The notes below the pieces were generated by a model that ran no database searches, was not told the DNA's origin, and was given only the letters and a program-made list of their open reading frames with translations. The translations under genes and the position numbers were made by a program. From Antedon mediterranea (lineage: Eukaryota; Echinodermata; Crinoidea; Comatulida; Antedonidae), in contig NC_092671.1 of assembly GCF_964355755.1 (NCBI RefSeq), forward strand, positions 23,021,070 through 23,085,069: 64,000 nt of DNA. The letters are read 5' to 3'. Shown piece after piece: positions 1 through 13,107 of this stretch (position 1 is its first letter; each line of letters opens with the position of its first letter).

Positions 1-869
1 AGAATACTGCTAAGTCCGGAAGTTTTTGTAAGATGGACAGCAGTTCAGGATTCAAAAAATCTTGAGTGTACAGTATTCTGACTGTCTGGGTGGACCCAGG
101 GCCGTCCGTCCTACCTCCACCCAGTAGGCAGGGAATAATTTCGCCAGTGTAGCATAGCAAAAGGCTATACAAAACAACCGTTTTGCTACAGACTTCTAAA
201 ATTGTGTAGCAAAAAATACTTTCTCGACTCAAAAATCAATTTGATTAGCAATATTGCTAAACAAAATTTAGACATTTTTCCCTGGTAGGCCTAGGCTAGG
301 CATAGCTACTACTCTAGTAAAGTAGGCTAGACCTAGCCCTTCTAACTGGGCCCTAGGGGCCTAACTCTTATTTATGATGAAATGCATGAAAAGTTCGCAA
401 ATAACAAACTAATAACATATGTTAAATTATTTAGCATATAAATAAGATAGGTAGGCCTAGCTAATCCTTGTTATAGATAGATAGCCTTCACATTATATTT
501 AACCACCATGCATGTTTATTCTAAATTCTACTACTAGGCTTATCTATATATAAATTATTAATTATTATAGGTATGAAAAAACAAAGCAGTCAACGATGAC
601 AATGCCTTCTTCTAATGAAATGACTTCTACAACTACTAGTAGGCCTAGGAGTACTACTAGTACTACTACTGCTTGGACTATGCCTACTACTAGGAGGAGT
701 TTGCAACAAGTGGACAAACAAGCATCTCCCCAGTTTGCAACAGCAATGACTTGACATCCACTCCAATCCAATGATGACAGTGGAAACAAAATTGGTGACA
801 CAACATCATAGTTCAGATTCCACTGAAAATCAGTAAGATTCTATGATTTTCAATTTTAAAAGTAACATC
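1..869. other. Intergenic, no supported gene
   Basis: AT-rich sequence with a cluster of GGCCTAG-type short palindromes at about 285-350 and 440-460. From about 572 to 751 the plus strand has a Ser/Thr-rich open frame behind an AG (ttattatag), but it closes with TGA after some 60 codons and the polypyrimidine tract is weak. It could be the last exon of an upstream gene; I do not call it. Confidence 0.4.
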
Positions 870-2427
870 AAATTTTAGAGATAGGCTGCGCAAAAAAATT
901 GTGGAAATAAAGAACACAGGTGAAAAAAAAAATCTGTACAATCACAAGTGTTATCTGCAACACAAAAGTTGCAGATAATCAATAAAGAGAAAAAAACCAG
1001 ATTGGATAATTACACAAGGAATTATCCGCTAATGTGCGGATAACTAATTAAACTCAACTTATTTTTAAGTTATGTTATTCATACTCACCCTATCCTCAGG
1101 ATTGTTTCCCCATGTTTCAGTTCGATCAGAGCAATTAAAAAATGTTTTAATTGACCTATGACGTTGATGACCGAAATACTGAGTTGCACCCACTACCCCT
1201 TGTCTCTGAATAAACCCTTGATTTACAAAAAAAACTACAATTCCAAGTGAAGCGATTTAGCCTGACCTTCCTGATCTTTTAACACTCTATATATTATACT
1301 ATTGATCATGAGTTTCAGCTTGATCAGAGCAGTTTCAAAATTTTATCTTGACCTTTGACATCGCATGACCTTGGGTAGTACCCTCCTTGATATCGGATTC
1401 ATACTCACCAATATTCTCAGGATTTCAGCCCGATTGGAACAATTTGACAATTTTGAGATTTAAACTTGACCTATGACTTTGAAAACCTAAGTTTAAACCA
1501 CAAAGTTTGAAGACTTTACAATTTTGAAATTTTAACTTGACCTTTGACACCGATTGTCGGAAAGAAAAAACAAAGTTTCATTTGTGAAACAGAATCAGTC
1601 ATCAGGTAATAGGAAGTATAAGTTACTGCTGTGAAAAAATTGGAAGCCTTTTTGCAGACATCAGATCATGCCTGTCAAATCAACCAGAGCTCCCAGTGCG
1701 ACCGTCTCAGATTTTGACGAAACTTTACAAAAAAAAAACAACCTTACGATATGTAGTTTCCAAGATATCAATATCTCGGAAACTACATTCGCATACATCA
1801 AATTTTTTGATAAGTTAGTTTTTCACAACATTGGATATTTGTGGAGTTTTTAGATGGCCAGGGGGGAACTTTTTCTAAATTTGGTTGATTTGACATGGAA
1901 TGATGCAAAAATCAAGTTTGTTGTCACGCATCTTTTATTCCGTCTCCATCATGTTTTCTTCTGTGAAATTGATAGCTTTAAAGAAGGTGAAGAAAGTTAC
2001 AAAATGAAACAAATTAAATCACAATCTTACCATATGAAGCAAAAGGAAGCTTGCTCGTCTTCTTAGAAAAACCAATAATCTCAAATTCACTACTACTGTC
2101 ACATGCTGATGATATCTGGTTTACAATTTCAGCATTAAGTTGTATACTACTATACTTGTCTCTATCATCAACAATATTGTTATCTATCAAAGAAAAAAAA
2201 TAGAGATTAAATTGAAATTTAAACATAACTTAACAATAAGTTGAGTTTAATTAGTTATCCGCACCTTAGCGGATAATTCCTTGTAATTATCCAATGTCTT
2301 TTTTTTCTCTATTAGTTATCTGCAACTTTTGTGTTGCAGATAACACTTGCGATTGTACGGATCTTTTTTTTCACCTGTGTTATTCTTTATTTCCACAATT
2401 TTTGTGCGCAGCCTATCTCTAAAACTT
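870..2427. repeat. Inverted pair of hairpin-family repeats around a 1.16 kb spacer
   Basis: The segment 870-1070 is the reverse complement of 2228-2427, matching over about 190 bp with few differences. Each arm holds two near-perfect hairpins (TTATCCGC/GCGGATAA and GTTATCTGCAAC/GTTGCAGATAAC). The right arm continues into body sequence shared with 47.6-48.0 kb while the left arm stops, so this may be two opposed copies of one family rather than a TIR transposon. Confidence 0.7.
1095..1560. repeat. Degenerate ~100 bp tandem repeat
   Basis: At least three diverged units repeat the pattern 'ctcaggatt..tttcag..cgatcagagcaatt....ttgacctttgac' at about 1100, 1310, 1410 and 1500. They lie within the spacer of the inverted hairpin repeats. 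No coding potential was seen. Confidence 0.5.
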
Positions 2428-2640
2428 GTAAGCACAACATTTTGTAACTTTACCAAAATTTAAACCTTTATCTGAAGATGTCGTAATAAGGTTTTCGTTA
2501 ATGCCAGAGTTGCGCAGCATAATGTACACTTGATTTTATGAAATTCTATGATTGATCAAAAATTAAGAAAAAAAAAGCCATTTTTTATTGAAACAAAAAC
2601 ATAATTCCCCTAAATCGTCCAGATTTTCGGGGAGAAATAA
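2428..2640 (+). repeat. Body of hairpin-family repeat, copy 1
   Basis: It continues from the right arm. 'tatctgaagatgtcgtaata' and 'gagttgcgcagc' recur at 47820-47870, and the order of blocks is the same as there. Copy ends are not defined. Confidence 0.7.
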
Positions 2641-2949
2641 CCAATTTTTGGGTACGCAGGATCTGCAGTAAAAATCGGAAAAACCCGGGGAAATTGGGAC
2701 CTCTGGTCATACACACAATGACAAGGTATATATTTAAATAATATGCAATTAAAGCCACTTAAATAGACATAGGCTAGCCCTACCTAGCCCTACCACACAG
2801 TGCATCGTAACTGAAGAAATGTGGGGATTTCCCTTTCACGGATGTAATAAAGGGCAATCAAACAAAATCATCTTGATTCTAATAAATAGTTCTGAAATAT
2901 CATTGTGTTATTGTTAAAATACCATTGTTTTGATTATAAAATGTTTAAA

Positions 2950-3075
2950 TTTCGCCCTAGAAATACTGTAAGTGCGTCTTATACATTGACTATATAAAAA
3001 ATACTAATATCTCAGTCTCTGTTATGGGTGTGTCTTATACACAGGTGCGACTTGTACACCGAAATATACGGTAAA
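2950..3075. repeat. Solo end of a TIR-type DNA transposon
   Basis: The stretch 'gtgcgacttgtacaccgaaa' followed by 'tatacggta' resembles the terminal inverted repeat type CGGTATATTTCGG...GTCGCAC seen in many animal DNA transposons (family knowledge, unverified). No matching opposite end was found nearby. The flanking 2641-2949 and 3076-3554 hold nothing I can annotate. Confidence 0.3.
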
Positions 3076-3554
3076 CAATTATCTATCATGTGTTACCGCC
3101 ATTTTATTTTGAATAACATGGGTCACAAATCAAGTTGTTAAAAAAGTAGTAGTAGTTGTTTCATCATTGTAGTGTCTATAGACACGGCGACCGAGAGGTC
3201 AAAGGTTGTTGAGCACATAAAGTGTGTGTGCGGTTTTGTTGTGCTGCGAGCACGCCATATCGATAATAAAGGCACCGTTGTTTGTGTTAAATAGAGTTAA
3301 CCCGTCTCGTGTTATTACTACATTGTTATGACGACTAAGAGAGTAAGTGTATAGGAACTTACAGAGGTAACTAACTTTACAATCATGTTTCAACACATTC
3401 ACGTTATTTCACCTATGCTACACTGTATGTAGTATAAACTGTATATAACAGTAATAAAATATGACGAAATAGACAGAATTCAGCATTGAAAAAGTACTTC
3501 AAATGATAGAATGGCAATCATTTTCAAAGCGTTCATAATGTAACATACTGTATG

Positions 3555-3830
3555 TGCATGTTGCGTTTGCGCGGATAACCCAAGTTAAAATCTATAGTTA
3601 TTCTTTCTGCCATTTTTTGTGCAGAGGGTTCCCTTAAAAGTGTGAACAGAACATTTTTGTAACTTTTAAATAAAGTTGTACATCTTATATTTTTTATTGA
3701 CGTCAGAGTTTCGCCAAGTGATTTACGCACGATTGAGATTAAAAACCAAAAGTCATGTTTTATTACTTGGTAAAAGTATAATTCATATCAAGGGGCAATT
3801 TTCTATGGAGTAAAAATTGCGGATTTCGCA
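3555..3830 (+). repeat. Hairpin-family repeat, copy 2 (5'-truncated)
   Basis: The blocks 'gattaaaaaccaaaagtcat', 'cttggtaaaa' and 'ttctatgga' occur in the same order at 47900-47990. The hairpins at the start are reduced to 'gcggataacc' near 3570. From 3831 to 4313 I see nothing further. Confidence 0.65.
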
Positions 3831-4315
3831 CTTTTATTTCTTTATTTTTTGTATTTTGCGTTTTTAGACATTTCGACCTTTTTCAAAGTAGTCTGATCAT
3901 TTTTCTAAGCGATTCATGACCGTTTGTGCATGTCAAAAATGACATGCTGTTTTATAAAAATGAAAGGAGCACACGCACTACGGTCACCATGGATTAAAGA
4001 AACGAAGGATATGCATCGACCATGACATCAAACGATTTTACAACGCGCTTGCCTATACTAAAGCACTGCTGCCAATCAAACAAACATGCTCATTGAACTC
4101 CGTGTCTCTAACCGCGGCCCTCTGTAGAACGCTGCGAATCAACTTGACATGTCTGCGTCGATGATTAATTGATAACAACAATATATTGCTGAACAATTCT
4201 ATTTTAGTTTCATCACAATTGGACTACGAAAAGTTCACTTTCTTATGACTGGTAATTTTAAGTAGTTGGTAATTTTAAGTAGTTGGTAATATTAATAAAT
4301 TATGCAATTTTTATA

Positions 4316-5594
4316 CAGTCAACTCTCCCAATACCGGACACCCTTGGGCGGGCATATATTTTCCGGTTTTTCGAAAGTCCGGTTTCCTGAAAACATATTT
4401 TTAAAGTCATCACGTTGTCACTGAAAATGCGTTGAATCACCGGTCCGAATGCTGCCCGGTACGGTCTAGCGTAGGGAAGGCCTAGGCTATGATTGTGTCA
4501 AGCTAGTGATAGGCCTAGGCCTACTTTATTAATATTATTACCTTTTTTAAAAGTTACATTATTTACTGTACAGTACCAATAAAACATGTTACAATAGTAA
4601 ACTGTTTCTCAATGTGTTTTTAACGGCAAAAAGGCCTACGTACGTACAGTGAACATAATTTCGGTCTGTTTATTGTTTTTCGTGAGCTAGCTTGCAGCAG
4701 CAGCAGCATGGGGTGATAAAAATAGCAAAGCGGGGCTTTGATTGATGCGCATGTGCAGAGGTGTCATAATCAAATAAAAACGCCCACACCTAGACCACAT
4801 GTTTTTTAAGCTCCTTTATTTTGACGTAATTTGATAGCAATGATCAAAATTGATTAGGTAAACGAGCCAAGTAATAATGACACAATAATTAATTAGTAAC
4901 ATTTCAAAGTTTATTAACACTAGTTAAGTCAAGTTCATTCCGTTTTGCCATAATGATTTCCAAATTTATAATGATGCACATTTTTAGTGAAACATTCCTT
5001 TAAGTCCTATTGCAATTGTGAATTTAACAATGATTTAAACAAAACAAAGACACAAAGTGGAATGTAAATTGAACTTTATTAAAAAACAATTCATATGCTA
5101 AAAAACAGGGAGGGAGTTGTTAACAACTCCCTGCTAAAAACAATAGCGCTTCGATGTGAAAAAGCCCACCGCAGTTCGATACGCAACAAAGCAATTGCCG
5201 CCTCGTGGGTTAACAATGAACTGACCTGTCAATCACAGTGTAGCGCTCCATGGCAACATTATTTGATCGTACCGCGAAACGTCGCGCACTTCATGCATGG
5301 TCAGGGTATGGCTAAAAGCTTTTGTACATTGTGCATGTATTGAATCCGAGTCAGCGACAACGATGTTACGTTGTTTTTGTAAATATTTGGAGTTTTTTAA
5401 CTGTCAGTCCGGTTTTCAGACGCTAATTTTCGTGTTTTGTACTTCATAATTTGTCCGGATTCCGGAATTGGGTATTCCGGTTTTCATAATAAATTACAGT
5501 ACATTTAGAATAGGGACAAATTGGGCCCTCCAAAAAAGTCCGGTTTTTCGTGAATTCCGGTTTTGGGAGAGTCCGGTATTGGGAGAGTTGACTG
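4316..5594. mobile_element. Pogo/Tigger-like DNA transposon, non-autonomous
   Basis: The element starts CAGTCAACTCTCCCAATACC and ends with its exact reverse complement. It is flanked by TA on both sides (4314-4315 and 5595-5596), the target duplication of the Tc1/mariner-pogo superfamily. Sub-terminal blocks repeat the 'tccggtttt' and 'ttgggagagt' motifs several times near the right end. The 1,279 bp interior has no transposase; the one sizeable frame (5095-5343) matches nothing I know. A 153 bp relative with the same ends lies at 51976-52128. Confidence 0.85.
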
Positions 5595-5596
5595 TA

Positions 5597-6276
5597 TTTG
5601 AATTATCATTATTGTAGTCCAGGAGCTTATGTCGAAAAAAAGGCACTTGTAGGCTTTTGATGTTAATTGTCGGCACCAACGTTTTTCTGACTCAGAATTT
5701 TTCGCTGAACAAGAAAAACTTTGGTGCCATTTTTTTTTCGACCATGGCAAGTGGCCGCCATTTTGATTTTCAATATGGCGGACTAACTTTAACAAAAATG
5801 ATCGTGAGTGGTATCATCGGAAAGAGAATTAAATACTGATCATTTATTTCCATTACACCCATACCCCAAAATGCATAGCAACAGAGATAATCGCAATTAC
5901 ATTATGTCATGTGACCAAAATAAGGTCAAAGGTCAAATTGCGACAACTTATAAATACCATTGTGTTTGGTATCAACGGAAAGCTTTTTTTATACTTAGTA
6001 CAGCTGTACATATAGTTTTTACATTCATCACACCATTTTCTAGAAAGTTTAAATTTTGTATATAAATAATATAGCTATTATACACCTTATTTCAAGTTTA
6101 AAATAAGTTAGTTTATTACTGTAACAATGTGTTAAAGCCCTACGACCTAAGTGTTTTCGACCTAATTTAAGGTCACAAACTACATTTTATGTAAAAATAA
6201 AAAATACTATATGATCCTATTTCGATAACTGTTTTCGTCTTTAAACTGTTCAAAATGTGAAAAATAAGTTGATTCT
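5597..6276. other. Non-coding; contains one DR1-bearing repeat unit
   Basis: The segment 5740-6060 has 'ggccgccatttt' and a perfect AGGTCAAAGGTCA at 5923-5935, both hallmarks of a dispersed repeat seen elsewhere in the window. No gene seen. Confidence 0.5.
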
Positions 6277-7265
6277 AATAATAATAATTTATTCGGCCCG
6301 CTAAATCCCACAAGGCATTGATATTTTCGTGTTGATATGGATGCACGGCCAGTTTCGGTCGGCGATCGTCAAAACAAATAAGAGAACCATAACGTTTTGG
6401 CGAAAATACCAGGTCTGCCCCAATTTGTATTAACGGATTCTGCCAAAAAAGGAACGAAAATTATTTCAGCAATGAGACAACGTCATGATTATTGTTATTC
6501 TTTATTATTCTTTATTAAAAACAAACCAATTGGCAGCAAATCTGCTGAATTGCATGGTAAGGAACAATATACATTCAAAAGACAAGAAAAGTATAGTCAT
6601 TATAAAACAAAATAATCGCAATTACAAAATATATTTAAATGTAAACATAAAGTTTAAAAAAATAGTCAAATTGCAAGGATATAGTATATACATTATAACT
6701 TAATTACAGTATAAAAATATAATCTTAAATTTAAGTTGCAGTATTTACATTGGTTTCTTAATTAAAGTCGACTTCAGACAATTAAATAATTACAATTAAA
6801 CATTTACAAAAACATCAAATACAAAATTAAATGAGAATTAAGAATAAATTGAGTCAAATTCAAGAAATTTCTACTAGGCCAATATGTCAAATTAATTAAT
6901 ATCTGGTTACATTATACATTTATTTTCTTTTATTATTTAATCAATACTGTTGAGGCAGCGAGTGAGAAACGGGATTGCACTGTTTCCATATCTATTTGTC
7001 TTATTTTTGGGGACCTGGTATGTATTACTTTTCCGTAAGGCCATATTATGCGTACTCATATTTCTCGGAAACCACTCAGCATATCTATACGCATTAGCAC
7101 ATTTCTTTGCAAATTCAATGCAAAGTTGGTAACGTCTCTCAGTCATGGTATGGAGTCCCAACTGCTTCAGTGATTCCGTGTATGATACGTAATCCGCACC
7201 CACGATAATGCGGCATGCTCTCTTTTGGATTCGCTCCAATTGGTAGGTCTGTTCCTTGGTTATAC
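6277..7265 (-). mobile_element. LINE 3' fragment (RT C-terminal tail), CR1/L2-like
   Basis: On the minus strand 7265-6937 encodes the C-terminal tail of a LINE ORF2: '..QLERIQKRACRIIVG..' followed by '..EWFPRN..'. It aligns by eye with the tail of the LINE at 58603-60765 ('VEKIQKRVCKIVLG', '..TWFPAP'). The frame is open for about 100 codons and ends at 6937. The presumed 3' UTR runs to a (TAA)n-type tail at 6277-6290. The element is 5'-truncated just above 7265. Confidence 0.7.
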
Positions 7266-9837
7266 TGCTAAAACGACAACAATTGCAGGTTTTGGGGATT
7301 TAACATACAAAATGACTATCAGATGTATTGTATAAATGAAGCCTATAAAGTATGCCACCATGTATAGTCAGGGGCGGACACAGGGTGTTGCAACACCCTT
7401 AATTTCATACTAAATGTTTTTTGCCAATAAATTAAAATTTAGATCCCATTTCATCATATATAAGAGCCTATATGTAAATTGACAGACTGCAGCGTACAAT
7501 TGACCAGCAGTCAACAATACCGCGCACATATTATGTAGATAATTATGTTTGTGAACATGCTCAGAATGAATTTCTGACTGTTTAGTAGAATGCTTGTGCA
7601 TCATGCGAAGGTACTGTATATCTTCATTTCCCATGCCCGTAATATTGGACCAAAATTCCGTAATAATTATGGACGTTCCGAACTTTGAAATAACGGTGTT
7701 AAAATTGCTTCTTTCTGCAAATTTCGATTTTTTCCTTTCTGGAGTGTGGTTTAAGTAACACTGTTGTACAGTTTATAGTAGATAAATGAAATTTATTTTT
7801 GGAAATTGTGGTGGTTTTACTGACTTATTTAGCATTTTTTCCAAAATATTTTTTATCTAACTTGCTTTATCCTATAGTCGCGTAGTGTGTGTTACCGGCG
7901 GAAAAAATATGCGGTATACGATCAGTATTGCTGTGTGAAAATGTGAAAATGTTTCATTACTACAAATATAAATGTATTTATTCTGAACAAAATGACACCA
8001 AAATCGATTGAAAATGACCAGTAGTTACAGAGATATACAAATACGAGGTCAAAGGTCAAACTGTAAGAAACGTCATTTCCGGTCATTTTTGGACGAAACT
8101 TTTCATTAGAGCAAATAGAAATATATAGTTTGTGAACAATTTGAGACCAGAATTAAGTCTCTAATGTGTATAGTTGCCAAGATATGAACATTTTTTGTTT
8201 TTATGGTGGCCATTTTGAATCAAGATGGCCGCCATACCGGACGTTGGACACTTGGCACCCCCCGATATTTTGAATCTATATACATCAAAGAAACTCTGTG
8301 CCAAGTTTCATGCTTTGGTAATAAAATGCACAGCTCATGTCATTAACTGCTCTACTAACTTGACTGATTTCTTTGCTAATTGAGTCATAGCATGGAGAAG
8401 GAACAACACAGCCTAGTTATCCAGTTAATCCATTAGTATCACGCTGTGCGGTAGTGCTTAAGCATAGGGTAATAAACTTCCCATAACGATCCTTTGAAGA
8501 TTACGGCTCTGATTACGTAACACCCTAATTAAGGAAGAAGCCAGGCATGACATCGGCGACAAGAAAAGTAAACAGAGGCTGCGCAGTAGTTTCTAATACA
8601 TCATAGAGAAGCATGACCTTTGTGCAGTTGTTCATTGTTCTTTCAGCTTTTTTCTTGAAAAAACCGTTTAAAAATCGAGTAAATTTTCACGGAGATTTCG
8701 CAGTTTTTATACCAGCTAACAAATTAATCATATTTTTTATTAAGCCTTAGACGTATCATTTGGTAAATCGAAATTTTACCGTTTAAGCAACTTTTTAATT
8801 TACGGACCCTAATGCATTTTGTAGCATATTAAAGACTCCAACTTATTTTAAAATCATATTTTAGTGCACGCAAATGCGCGCATGAAAAGAATTATATAAT
8901 TTGTTCTCATGAAGATCCAATGACACAATTTCTTATTTTTATTACTGTATATGACATTTAATTTATGTTTCAGTCTATATTATGACCGTTTAGCAAAACT
9001 AAAATTCTTCTATTTTAGTCTGATATTGTATAATTAAATTATTTATGATATTAATATCATAAAATATATGATTTTTACGATCACATACTTAGAGTTCAGT
9101 GAAATTATAGGACGAAATTATATATCGTTTAACGATTTGTGGCTACACATACGCCTACTACATCTATAGTAGGCATCAGTTCGTAATATATTCCCAGTTC
9201 ACTCAGCTGTAAAATAAGTACCTGGTTGAAAATACTAGGGAGAAAAAAGGCGGCGTGGAAAGGAACTGGCCACCCTACCACATACTGCCGAGGGTTAGTA
9301 CAATGAGCTCCTAACAGCTCATTCCCCTACGTTCAGAGAACACGGGACTCACCCTTTTTAAATAAGGATAATATTTAATCCCATAATGATGGACATATTT
9401 AGTGCATACCGTAACCGGTAGGCCTAATAGGTTCAGGCATAGGCGCGCCTATAGTAATAATAAACAATATCAATAATAATAGCAATAGGTTTTTTTATGT
9501 AGGTCTATATTAATATATTAATAATTGTAATAACGTTAGAAATAGTAGTAATATTTTATTAAAGAAGAAATTAATCAATTAGTTTTAGTTTTCGTATAGT
9601 CGTTATTATAAAATATGGTATAAAATGGTACTACGAGAATATTCGTTTAGTTATTATTAGTATCAACCCGTAAAAACAACTACAAATTATATGTGTTGGT
9701 TAAAAATTCAATTACAAATATAGTCTATGCTCTTTTGTAATTATAAGCCATTGTTTAAAAGGATTATGTACAGTTCGGTACATAGCGGTTAATCGTAAAA
9801 TTAGAAAATCGGACATACGAACAATAGATCGCCAACA
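7266..9837. other. Non-coding; DR1-type repeat units at 7900-8260
   Basis: At 7920-8260 at least two tandem units of the 'gaccagtagttacagagata..aggtcaaaggtcaaa..tttccggtcatttttgga' repeat are visible, with perfect DR1 at 8046-8058 and 'caagatggccgccat' at 8221. The remainder is AT-rich sequence without an open frame or structure I can support. Confidence 0.5.
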
Positions 9838-10035
9838 TTATTCGTACCCTTTTGCTGTATTTCTTACGTCGATACACAGTACACGACTGACGCGGCTGTA
9901 AACTTTGCCTGGAAAGTAACTAGTACAGTACACATTCTGGTCCCTGGATGGAACATGATATCACACGTAAACCGCAATGGAGCAGGCCCAATGTTAAACA
10001 ATTCGTACAGGGGAACCGCCAGACAAGTGCGTACC
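9838..10035 (+). repeat. Repeat family G, short copy
   Basis: 'ctttgcctggaaagtaacta', then 'ggtccctggatgga' and 'cacgtaaaccgcaa', match 37300-37385 in order, and 22245-22330 as reverse complement. Function unknown. From 10036 to 10883 I see no gene. Confidence 0.7.
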
Positions 10036-10883
10036 TATTCATTGTTTATTAGATCGCTGGCAATAATGCATGCATATAAAGTGCAATAGCTCTCCGCTCC
10101 AACGTACTAAAAAGAATGGAACGCCGAGGTTTTTCTAGGCGCTGAAGTTATACGAAGTGAACGCGAATGATTTTTACTGTATATTATATTCCCCGACGAA
10201 AAGTACTCGCGTTTCCCAGACGGGGAAGAGGGGGAGACGACGAGGAGATACAGCCCCCGTAGCCCCCCGCTGGCACCACCACTGGTCCTTATTAAACCCA
10301 TTAATCCATCATGATTCATGATAAGTTGTCTGGAGAAATTACCAACATTTAGTACACAGTAAACCATATAAATATAATTCCTTTATTGGTGCCGTATAAA
10401 ACTCGTATTATTAATTATTAATAAAAGATATCCAGCACTGCTTTTTATAAAAATTAATAAACAAGGTCGGAATACAAGTTCGGTAGGTCTACAAACAGTA
10501 TAGTGCACCTTTCACGCACATCGCCTAGTAAGAGTATTGTGACGTCCTATTACGCATGTGTACTAACACCAAAATTGACCGCGGGCAGTAAACATTGTAA
10601 TCTTTGCTAATTGGGTTACGTAACGGCAGTGTTTAACACCTATTAAAAACTCATTACAAGCATAGCCTTAAGGAAGCGGTAAACACTGTGAACTGACTGA
10701 ACTATTCAAGTTGTGTCTCCTCTTATTCTTTACCAAACAGGCAGGATTTTTTACGCTTTTTAAGTACCGCGCGCGCAAAAACATGTTTTTGCGCAGTAAT
10801 TTTTTAAAACACGCAAATGGTCTAATTCATGCTCTAAATTGATCAAAACTTAATTTTGAGCTTTTTATATTTTTAATGAACGA

Positions 10884-11196
10884 TTTTTGTTTGTTTGTTT
10901 GTTTTATCTTTATACTGGGTGACTGACTGATCTCCCAGAGGGCCCAGTTGGTGATCAGTGGCTGTGATGTACTAATACACCGGGGTAACCCCCTACTCGT
11001 CTCGAAAGATGTACTAGGTTCTTTAAAGTGCACACGAGCAAGTTGTGTACACTGGACCTACGGTTTATAGTCCTTATCCGAGAAGACTCGTTCTACCAAC
11101 AGAACCATGGAGTGAGTGAGCCTCGAACCCCTGCCGATGTTATGGCTACGTGATTACGGTTCCACTGTCTTAACCGCTCGGCCACTCACCCACCCA
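10884..11196 (-). mobile_element. tRNA-derived SINE, minus-strand copy
   Basis: The reverse complement begins with a tRNA-like head (GTGAGTGGCCGAGCGGTTAA, an A box of the Leu/Ser type, and a B box-like GGTTCGAGGCT) followed by a body shared nearly base for base with 36285-36607. The 3' tail here is (AAAC)n (GTTT repeats on the plus strand at 10888-10904), whereas the other copy ends in an ATTCA-type repeat. Confidence 0.9.
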
Positions 11197-11459
11197 TTTC
11201 ACGCGCATGACCTTGAAATGCATAAGTTTTTATTTGCTAATATTTTTACCCTTGACCTGAAGTTTACGTATAAGTGAATTTTATTGATATGTGATAAAGA
11301 GTTATGGAGATATGATTGATAGTGTGATTTAACAAATTCGCGTATTAATGACGTCATGGTTGAGTGTTCACGCTAAAAAGCTTATTAGGATTAAGTTACA
11401 GCATTGGAAAGATATTGTGAAATTTTTGTGATCATTGACATTTAACTTTTTGAGATATT

Positions 11460-11546
11460 TGTTACACAAAATAGTGTACAAAAAGAAGAAGAATAAAGAT
11501 TTCATACAATAACAATAGGTGATCATTTTATTCTAAATGATCACCT
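11460..11546 (-). repeat. Hairpin-family 5' end, isolated
   Basis: A palindrome with 12-bp perfect arms (AGGTGATCATTT / AAATGATCACCT) at 11517-11546 is preceded by 'aataaagatttcatacaata'. The same pair of elements occurs at 37770-37834 and, inverted, at 47606-47660. The second hairpin is absent. Confidence 0.75.
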
Positions 11547-11895
11547 AATTAACATTTCCCCCTCCCCCCAAAAAAACATGTTATTTCACAATTAATAACG
11601 ATGCCCAGTATTTCAACAAAAGCAAATTTTTTTATGTATTTGTTTCATGAATTAACAGTCGAGCAGCAAAGTGCTCATTTAACCGTTAAAACGCTGTTTT
11701 TTAACTGCGCAGGTCACTGAGCATCGCCAAGTTATAGTGACTTCCGGTTCGCTTTTCACTTCGCGGCAAGCATTTTGCATGGGAATACCCTTACAAATCT
11801 GCTGCAATTTTCACCATCCGGGTTAAATTATATCTTTCTATATTTAGAAATTGTTACTCCTAATATGGAAGATTATTCCCGCCACAAAATTTTGG

Positions 11896-11904
11896 TATAA
11901 ATAG
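11896..11904 (+). promoter_or_regulatory. Candidate TATA box
   Basis: TATAAATAG lies 43 bp upstream of an ATG (11947) that is followed 15 bases later by a consensus-like donor (GAG|gtaggc). Confidence 0.35.
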
Positions 11905-11924
11905 CCCAGGAAATGACGACAGAG

Positions 11925-12700
11925 CTTATTGAAGAAAAAAGTGCAGATGGAGGTGTTCGTTGAGGTAGGCTACATGATTTATTTGTTTGGTTTCGTAGGG
12001 AATCCGGCACTTTTCTCATCAGCACGTGCAATGCAATGTGCAATCCGTTTTTAAACCAGTTAATATACCAAAATATGTTATTAATAGCTTTATTATTTTG
12101 GATTTGGTGCTAGTTTGGTAAATATTGCAATATAATTGTAGATTATTTGGTTGTAAAAAAATGTACCCAACTTGTATTATCTAGGCCTAGGCTAGGCCTA
12201 GCCCATTTGACGGAAACCCAGTGCTATTTGTAGAGGGATAGAGAGGGCCGCAGGCTAGTTTTTAGTGGCATATCGCCGACTTATTATAGGCCTAGACCTT
12301 TTAATTTATTTAATTAATTTAGGACTATATTACGGGAAATTCTTTGCCAAAAAAAAGAAAATATGTTGTGGCTGTTGGAGGTTTGTAATGACAATAATGT
12401 AGCCTAGGCTAGGAAGGACTGTAGGTAGGATGAGGTAATTTGGATGGTCGTACATAGTATGATATTTATATATACAGTATAGTAGTAGTGATCATGGCGA
12501 CACAATTTAGGATGACTAAAGTTGACATTAAAATTATTTAACTATGAATAGCTCATTATTGGTGTTTTTTTTCTTTCAGGTTTCTAAGAATAAACTATCC
12601 GACTTGTGATTCATCTTGTGCTGCAAAAACAATCCTATTTTGATATTTGTAAATTGATGTACGTAACAGATGTCTTTAAAAATAAAAAAAAAATAAAAAT
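11925..12700 (+). ncRNA. Candidate two-exon short transcript with a 15-codon ORF
   Basis: This is a possible transcription unit. A TATA box at 11896 is followed by a first exon ending GTTGAG|gtaggc (donor at 11965). The acceptor is ttttttttctttcag at 12579, with a strong polypyrimidine tract. The second exon has a TGA at 12607-12609 and an AATAAA at about 12681. Spliced, the ATG at 11947 gives only 15 codons (MEVFVEVSKNKLSDL), so if real the product is either a micropeptide or a non-coding RNA. I see no family match, and the intron contains nothing recognisable. Chance agreement of splice-like motifs is quite possible in AT-rich DNA. Confidence 0.25.
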
Positions 12701-13107
12701 TTTTATTATTGCGATGATTTAACTCAAATATTGACATATATAATAACTTGATATTTTAGCCTGAGCAAGATAGTTTGATAGGCATATTTTACTTTGATGT
12801 AAACAAGATATTACATGTTATACTGTATGTAAAATACTTTTGTGTAAATAAAATTATTTAATGGTGGTTAATTTATTAACTTGTTAATTTGTTTGTTAGT
12901 TATATGATGTTATACAACTGTATTAATTATTTAGTTAGTAACCAAAGCGGAGTGGATTCGTGCCAGTTGCAACTTGACTGTAATATGCATATATATAATA
13001 ATATGTACTTCTTGGATAAAGTTAAAGGAAAATAAGCAATAATAAAAATCAAATATTTATTTTGCCATAAAGAAAGCAAAAACTAAACATACAGTACTAT
13101 ATGTACA

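Noticed and set aside
572-751. Ser/Thr-rich plus-strand frame behind an AG
   Set aside because: Low complexity, weak polypyrimidine tract, closes by TGA, and no partner exon is visible.
5095-5343. 82-codon frame inside the pogo-like element
   Set aside because: No DDE or helix-turn-helix motif and no resemblance to a pogo transposase.
10107-10367. 86-codon minus-strand frame
   Set aside because: Gly/Ser-rich by composition, no domain, no splice context, not repeated.
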